A stretch of 64,000 bases of DNA from Macropodus opercularis. Its lineage: Eukaryota; Chordata; Actinopteri; Anabantiformes; Osphronemidae. How positions within the stretch are numbered: position 1 is the first letter of the stretch; every line of letters begins with the position of its first letter. Made by a program: the position numbers and the translations under genes. The stretch lies in the NCBI GenBank assembly GCA_030770545.1, contig CM061106.1:4490001-4554000 (forward strand). The letters are read 5' to 3'. Shown in pieces: positions 57,016 to 64,000 of the stretch. The notes beneath the pieces were generated by a model, which was not told the DNA's origin, searched no databases, and saw nothing but the letters and a program-made list of their open reading frames with translations.

Positions 57016-57017
57016 TA

Positions 57018-59565
57018 ACAGTGATGCTCATGTGAGCTGATCAGTTCTACGTCATAACACGTTGTCATCAGGCTCTTTAGTTGATGAAATGTGTTCATTC
57101 AGCTCTTTTGTCTGGGATGATGGTGCAGCACATTTATATTTAATATACTATAACACTATAAAGAGCTTCCACAACACAGTAGAGTTAAGATGTAATGAAA
57201 CGTGTGTCAGAGACGTGTGATCAGATCAGTGCTGAACTGTCACAGGCAGTGAAGGAATGGATCAGACTAGTAGACACTGAGAACTTGTGAGTGAGTGAGT
57301 CAGGAGGATTCCCATCACTGAGATGTGAGAGTAGAGCTGGGCTTTCCTACCCTAGTCGTCAGCTCTCTGCTCATTACCTGGATCAGGTGTTCAGTCAGTG
57401 AGGAGCTGGGAGAACCAGTTCCCTTTGTGCTTCCCCTCATCTGAAGTAGTAGCTGCTGAAGTAGGACCTTCCAGGTAACCAGTGAAATAAGGCTGCAGCA
57501 GACCTACTGTACAGCGGGTGGCTCTGCATCGGCTAAAGGGGCCTGACCACCTGGTTTCAGTACCAGGAAGAGACACAATACGCTTAGCGTCAACAAAGCA
57601 CCAGAGAAATATCAAGCCACCCAACAGCTTCAGCCGTCTCCACTCTGTCTGCGAGCTTTCCCAGGGATCAACAGTGATCCAGTCTGATTATCACCAGCAG
57701 AGATCGGTCTCAATCAAATCCTTCTTCTAACCTCCTCCACCAGCGATATGACGCCTTTCACTACGCTGTACTGACCTGAGACTGAAGACGACAGATTTGA
57801 AGCTGGAAACGCTCAAACTCTGCTGTGTTGCTATCGTGTCCATTATAATTTCACCAGGATAAATAAAGGAAGCTGGAAATACAGGTTGTTGACGTGTGGT
57901 GTATTGTCGAGTGTAGAAACTGAATTAACTTTCACCATATTAGAGTGAACCTTGTGATGGACTGGTGACCTGTCCAGGGTCAAGCCTGCCTCTCCCCAGA
58001 CGACAGCTGGGATGGGTCCAGCCCCAACAGCCTCACAAGGATAAAGTGGGTCAGAAGATGAGGGAGTGACTATGTTTGAGTGATGCTTTACTTAGTTCGA
58101 CTTGGAGAAATACCCTCATAGTAACATCGTTAATAACACCACGGGTCATTAATTAACTACTCACCTCAATATAGTCACGTACAGATGTTATTAAGAATAA
58201 ACCCACATCAGCAAATAAAACCCATCACTTAAAAATGATGATGTTTTCAATTCTAACCTTAAATTAATATTCAAAGTGAGTCAGTGACACATTTGATCAC
58301 GTTCTGGTTGTTTCATTGAAGGTGTCAGGGAACGAACAGCGTCCTCACATAGCACAGGATAACATGGAAGCTTAAAGCAAAACTTTAAAAGAAAAAACAA
58401 TTTGTAATAATTATTGTGGACTGTGCTCATTGTCTGTGGGCTGTTGTTGAGTGATGCTGCCTCTAATGAAACATTAGAAGGTGAGTGTGTCCCTGTTAAA
58501 CTCCCTCCTCACCACCTCCCCCTTCTCCTGCAGGACAACTTTACTCTGCATTCACTGGGTTTGTATTGAATGATGCTCAGTAAAATCAAACTGATTCTAC
58601 AGTATAAATATATAAACGTAGCCGCGTCAGAAAAACAAGGAAATAGAAGCAAAGGCTGTGGATTCTAAACGAAGAGGTTTCAATTCTCTCTGGCGAGTAG
58701 AGAGTAGTTCCTCACATTATCCAGCGAGTGGCGCTGTAGCTCTATGGCTGATGGCAGCGCTCGCCAGAAAACAAGTCGCACACGTGACGTCATCCTCCAG
58801 CGACATCGTACGTTTAAGCACCTACCGCCACGACGGGAATCAATAGGCAGTGACGGTGTAAGTGTTCAGATAAGTCCATTATTCAACGTGAACGAGTGGT
58901 TGGAAGGAGTTTTCTTCGCTCGAGGTTGTGCGGTATGTTGGGACACGGAGTCTCTGTTTGCGGAAGTAGCTTTTGGTCAGTAGCAGTAGCTTTGCTTGCA
59001 GCAGTTAGCTACAAAGCTCGTAGGTCGCTCCGACCCAAACTCACGGGTTGTTTTATTTAGTAGAGATGTGCTTTGTAGCGGATGCTCTTGTTCCGTGTTG
59101 TAGTGTGTTGTGGACTATTCAGTAGTGTTAGTTCTTAGTGTTGTTTAGGAGCAGACAGTACTGTTGTCTTTGTTCCTGGTGTTCCGTAATAACGAGTGAC
59201 CACGTTAACTGATGACCGACTTCTGGATGCCGCACTGATTGCTCGTAGTTACGGCAGATGTTTGAAGGAGCCTGTTAGTCCTAGTCGCTGCCTTGTCGGG
59301 TGTTTTATTGTGTTTACGCCATAAACTAACTGCTGTTAACAATCTTTAGAGTTTTACCAGAAATAATCTGACGCAGCCTGAAAGTCGCTCGTATCACGGA
59401 AGTGGCTAAAACAGAATCAGGACTGAGTCAGTCTGCTCTGAATTCCTGCGATCTGTTGTCAATAAAACATCAAACCTCTCCGTTTTGTCTTTGAAGCCTT
59501 GTTTGGGTATAATAAGCATCGTTTATTCTAAAAATATTCTGAGTCATTTTGTGAAATTAACAGAA
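57018..59565. other. No gene; one short fish repeat
   Basis: Bases about 57950-58060 hold the common fish repeat with GATGGACTGGTGACCTGTCC and ACAGCTGGGATGGGTCCAGC. Bases about 58660-59500 have more CpG than the surroundings and an AATAAA at about 59461; they could be an old promoter or solo LTR, but no ends were found. Confidence 0.4.
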
Positions 59566-59651
59566 TCCTCAATTCGGGATTCGATCTCGCTGCGACGGTA
59601 AGAAAATCACGAAGACCATTAATCATGATTCTAAACCGCTGAACCATAGGA
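59566..59651 (-). pseudogene. tRNA-Glu-like pseudogene
   Basis: On the minus strand, TCCTATGGTTCAGCGGTTTA (A box) and CGTCGCAGCGAGATCGAATC (B box) with ending CCCGAATTGAGGA align with tRNA-Glu(TTC): the anticodon loop region reads TTTTCTT. The acceptor ends pair only at the four outer bases. About 20 extra bases sit before the anticodon arm and themselves form a 7-bp stem. It is probably inactive or SINE-derived. Confidence 0.4.
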
Positions 59652-60879
59652 GGCTCATGTCTCACCATCATGCGTTGAACCCATCTAACATCAGACTCTC
59701 GCTCTCTCTGAGCAGCGGCACCAAATCAACTTGTGACCACTTTGACTTGCAGTCACGACAACGTTACTGGTTTTAGTGCGTCTCCGTTTGCTACAGTAGC
59801 AGCAGTAGGTTCCTCTTTACAGCCGCGGTGTCTGCTGTTACCGCTTTATCACATGATGGGTTTAATTCCACTGTTTGTGTTTGTGTGAACGAGTCCACTT
59901 TGAACGTGAGGCGGAAGCGGAGGAGCGAGTAGCTTCGCTCACTGATTCATCTGTTCTGGTTCTACATATGCAGCGAATGCTCGCTTTGCTGTATGACAGC
60001 TTTTCTGTATGAACTAAAACTCTGTGGTGGCTCAGACAGGGATGAGATGACAATGGATAAATCATTCGCATAGAAATGACTCAGGCTGTGATCACCTTCT
60101 GTCAGATTTCCCCAATAAACACAAGACAAACGTATATTAGATGTTGTTTCAGGCTAAGGCTTCCAACCAGAACTTGGCTGTTCCATGCGAGTCTGGATTC
60201 ACATGCGTCTAAACTTGCAGTTAAATATGTCCTAGTAATGACCTTGTTGCAACACCGTCCATTATAAAAATCTGATTTCCACTATTCACTGTTAAACATA
60301 TTGTGGAAAGTTGTGATTATGGTCCTGAATGTTTGTTGTGGTGTGAACTTGGCTTCTAACGCTTCTATGCATAGCAGTGTTATCATGTCAGTGTCAGTAC
60401 AGAGCAGCGTTCTTCTTTGCTGGTAGCAGAGCAGTCAGTGTCAGTGCATGTGTGTGTGAGTGTGTGTTCATTGCTGTGTGTGTCAGTGTGGTTCCTTCCT
60501 TCTCCTGCTGCTCTGTTGACCCTGGATCCTCAGCTGGTCTCCGTTGAGTCGACCTGTTGTCTGGACAGTCCTGGCTCTTGTGACGTGTTTCAGAAGTGTC
60601 AGCATTTATCTCTCAGTTAAATCTTCTAGTGCTCAGTCTCCAGGTTTCCTACACCAACAGTCTCTCTCTTCATGCTGCTCTATGACCTTGTCTCCTTTCT
60701 CCCCGTGTAGGACTTTTCCTCTTTCTTTATCTTCCTCTGTAGCTGTGACTGTGGTCGTGGAACAGGGTGATGTTGATTGGATGTTTGAGTTGTGGGGGTA
60801 GATGGAGGTCTGGTGTTTAGCTAAGTGGACTGTGGTGGAGGTTGTTGTTGTGGTTTCTTCTCATGATGTTGTCTAATGG
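59652..60879. other. No gene seen
   Basis: GT-rich patch at 60440-60490. No coding sequence recognised. Confidence 0.45.
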
Positions 60880-61190
60880 CTGTTTGGTTTTCAAAAATCC
60901 TTTTGGGCTTTTTTAAAACTCCGGCCATGTAAAGAATAACCAGGTTCTTCCGTTGGCTCTGGGTCTCAGGCTGTTCTGTTCCTTTTCCTGGGCTGAGACG
61001 CAGCCTTGCTGAAGGCCCATCTGGGGCCACGGGTCCTGAGAGCTGTCCTTAGATGCATGTTTTCCTCTTTCTTGCCTCAGTGGAAGTGGGAATGTTTTCC
61101 ACAGGTTTCTACAAAAAGAAGTCGTCCAGTTGTCATGAATCAACTTTCAGACAACTTCACCTGGATGACTGAGAATCTCCACAGACTTGC
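60880..61190 (-). mobile_element. Second Penelope-like fragment, rearranged
   Basis: Bases 60890-61100 match 18880-19090 (reverse-transcriptase to GIY-YIG linker, minus strand). They are then joined directly to an end block, TCAACTTTCAGACAACTTCA, at about 61140. The middle of the element is missing. Confidence 0.75.
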
Positions 61191-61384
61191 TTTAGTTTTG
61201 TTTCTCTTCCTACTTTCTAAGTTATTTTCTAATTTTAATACTGACTCATACTATCCTTCAGGACATATATATATATATTTACCTTTACTGTTTCCCATGA
61301 CACAGCACTACGTGTACTTTATACAGTCACAGACGTCAGAGTTTGATGCCATATTATAGATGATGAACACTTTCTGCAGATGTA

Positions 61385-64000
61385 TGAGAAGGAAAACTTT
61401 CAACTCACCAGTTTCCATCTTTATGTTTTAGACTTTTCAGGATGCATCAGATGGAGACAAGAGACGATGCCTTTGATCTATTTTGAGATACAGCTACACT
61501 CAGAGCTTTCCTATGCAGGACAACTTTACTTTTGGTCTGTTCATCAGTTTCCCTTTAATTTCTCTCCACAGCAACCAGGACCATGGCAGATCAGTACAAG
61601 TTGGAACTGAAAGTAGAGGATGTGGACATTTATCAATACCAGACCAAGAGCGATATGGAGAAGCTGGACCCAAGTTTTACTGAGCAGGACGAATCCATTA
61701 GTGGAATTAAGGAGGAACAGCAGGAGCAGAGTTTAACCGAGCAAGACTGGTCCAGTAATGGAATTAAAGAGGAGCAGGACCAGAGTTTAACGGAGCAGGA
61801 CTGGTCCAGTAATGGAATTAAGGAGGAGCAGCTGGACCAGAGTTTAACTGAGAAGGACCGATCCACTAGAATGAAGGAGCAGCAGGACAACGACGATGGA
61901 GCCACAGATCAACAGGTCGGTGCTGATCAGTTCACCGCTAAAAGCGGCTCAAATATTAATATTTGTCTTAACCTGCTTCTGTTTGTTACATTAATAACGT
62001 CACAATGTAATTTGATCCTCGTTGACATTATAGTGCAGCAGTAAAACACCTTTACAGAGAAAGTAATTTGATGTCACAGAGGACAATGACTTCTATACCA
62101 TTAAACTCGTCACCATGGTCACAGTCACCCTACACTATTATTACTAGTTCTCATTGTAGACTTGTTTTAGTTTTCTGCATTACAGTGACTGTGACAAACT
62201 AGCAGAGAAAAAGAAACTGACATTAATAGATAACAGACCTAACACTGGCCTAACAGTCAGGGCTGTGTGAGTACAGTTAGTAGGTAGTTATGATGACTCG
62301 TCTAACGTAAAAGCACTTGACACACTTCATATAATTGTATTTCACCTGGCACATACGACTAAAGTGATACCAAACCATGTCAACTCCCAGAATTCAATTC
62401 ATGGTGTGTAGCTCCTAGATTATGTTTGTGTACTTAGAGCCTATTTCTATGTCCTTTAATCTCACAGCTTTAGTGTTTTACTGTACATTGCAAAGTAATA
62501 ATCCTAAGGTTTTAATGTCTGCTCATCATACTGTACATGTGTGACTGACTGATGCTACCTAGTACTGGTCTTACTCTTTTTGCTGCATACTCTGAGTCTG
62601 TTCTCTCTGCAGACATTGGTGAAGGATCTGTCGCAAGAATAATATACTGAAAACAAAGCTTTAATTTACATATGTTCATTATCTCAAAGAATCATTAAGT
62701 ATCAGGTATTTTAAATAAAATTACCATCATCATCCAGTTGACTCCTGATGTTCAGAAACGAAACAATTACCTGGTTCTCAAAGCTCAACTGCAAGACAGT
62801 ACATTAATAAGTAACAGCATGATGAGATCCTTAAATGAGTAAATCTGTAGGTGCAGCAAACCACTTTGGAAATTACCTTTGACCAAACATGAAGATGCAT
62901 CTTTAACCAAAGAATTACACCAGTAGTCTAATGGTTTAGAATATATGTGCTTTTCCACTTTATACTGGCTATGGGCGTGTCTAGGTGTGAGAGAGAAGAG
63001 GAGGGTCACTGCGAGGGCGGAGCTAGCTGTGTGACCCAAAATGGCGGATGGTCAATCCACGTATGGGGTGAAGAGAGAGAGAGAGCGAGAGAGAGAGGGG
63101 TCACTAAGATGGCAGCTATGTTCGATCCACACGCGTGTGTGTTGAACAGAGAACAATGGAAGTTCAGAATCAGAGGGGAATATATCAACATTAGCCGGAT
63201 CTAGAAAACACAGATGTTTCACCACAAGGCCACAGAGCAAGATGGTGTAGCTTGTCTGCGTTGGCCTACGAGGGTGAATTCACAAATTTAGGAGCGTTAC
63301 ACGATCCTGTGGTAAACACATAGAGGCTGTACGCGGCGGTACAGTCACTAATGTAATTTACTTCTATGTAAATCCGTGGCAGCTGTGCCGGTGGATCCTC
63401 TGAGCAGAGAGCGATCAGGGTCATTCCTTGGGGGACGGTTGGCGGTTCCTGAAGCGGTTTCCCTCCCCCATGTTCCCGGGCAGGACAAGGAAAAAGTCCG
63501 GGCGCAGGAGAAGAGAGCTGCAGGAGAGAGCAAGACAAAGAGAGCTGGGAAGGAGGAAGGAAAGCAGGAACAGAGAACAATCTGGGAGCGCTCGTTGATA
63601 ACCGTATTTTCCGCAATATAAGGCACCTAAAAGCTAAAATTTTTCTCTACGATTACTTTGATTAGTATAGATAAAAGCAAGTACATATGAAGATATATCA
63701 AGTAACATGAATCACAATTCTGTCACAAGGGAAAATACCCATATAGTAGAAATTCCATTACAGACGGACAGGTCTGTTGTTGTTTTGCACAAATAATGAA
63801 GCCAGGTCCAGTTGCAGAATGACTTGTTGTGTACTTGTGACGTTTAAGTTTCTCATTAGTGTCTACATTTAGTGCTTTGTGAGAAAATTGTACACACAAA
63901 AAGCTGGTGTACACAAATGTGCAGTTTTTTTGTGTCGCTTTGTTGGAGGAACAGGTTTTATTCAATGCCAAAGTCTGGGAAAAGGGGTCAATAGTGTAAT
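61385..64000 (+). repeat. Right copy of the direct segmental duplication
   Basis: Matches 1-2215 and 3325-3690. At about 63645 the pogo-like element is cut after its first ~40 bases and followed directly by sequence equal to 3325, a clean 1.1-kb deletion relative to the left copy. A GA run lies at 63071-63098. The copy runs to the window edge. Confidence 0.9.
61583..61915 (+). CDS. Second zinc-finger gene, first coding exon (partial gene)
   Basis: This is the counterpart of exon 195-419: the same ATG context, the same first 20 residues except Asp to Glu (MADQYKLELKVEDVDIYQYQ), and the same CAACAG-GTCGGT end in phase 0. It is 111 codons instead of 75. The extra length is two more copies of a 16-17-residue acidic unit (SLTEQDWSSNGIKEEQ). 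No finger exon is inside the window; by analogy it would begin a few hundred bases beyond the right edge. Confidence 0.6.

Noticed and set aside
58744..58983. 79-codon frame in a CpG-richer patch
   Set aside because: No family resemblance and no splice or promoter signal that I could tie to it.

Overview
This window looks like nuclear DNA from a ray-finned (teleost) fish; the species cannot be told from it. The reasons are split genes with GT-AG introns, a fish-type NLRC3-like NLR (FISNA-NACHT-LRR-B30.2), HSP30, USP37-like and SNAD-type sequences, and many fish repeat families (pogo/Tigger, Tc1, hAT, L2-like LINE, Penelope-like, tRNA-type SINE).

Layout. 1-6.1 kb: a C2H2 zinc-finger gene (acidic first exon plus a 12-finger exon), followed by decayed fingers that are split by a pogo-like element. 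6.4-9.0 kb: an HSP30 small heat-shock pseudogene joined directly to a 5'-truncated C-type lectin gene. 10.7-17.1 kb: a hAT remnant inside a minisatellite, an unrecognised duplicated fragment, and a complete six-exon C-type lectin gene lying between ~290-bp inverted repeats. 17-25.9 kb: repeats, including a Penelope-like element with a twin-priming-like inversion, SINEs, a long polypyrimidine tract and an ARF fragment. 26-36 kb: a Tc1 element, a USP37-like pseudogene, a GT6 (ABO/GBGT1-like) glycosyltransferase pseudogene holding an L2-like LINE in intron 1, and an orphan first exon of a SNAD paralogue. 38.3-39.9 kb: an apparently intact gene for a secreted AID/APOBEC-like deaminase (SNAD) with a long basic C-terminal tail. 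46.3-53.0 kb: an apparently intact ten-exon NLR gene. 54-61 kb: hAT, Tc1/mariner and Penelope-like remnants. 61.4-64 kb: a second copy of the zinc-finger 5' region, in direct orientation with the left end; its finger exon would lie beyond the window.

The intact genes are mostly innate-immune in type: lectin-like receptor, SNAD, NLR and expanding zinc-finger genes. They sit among pseudogenes and segmental duplications, so this reads as a birth-and-death immune locus rather than one pathway. The clearest candidate for an unusual system is the SNAD deaminase: it has the HAE and PCxxxC zinc site, a signal peptide, a ~150-residue Ser-then-Lys/Arg-rich tail, and a second SNAD-type first exon 2 kb beyond its 3' end. 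Exon boundaries throughout were chosen by eye from splice signals, reading phase and family resemblance; no transcript data were used.
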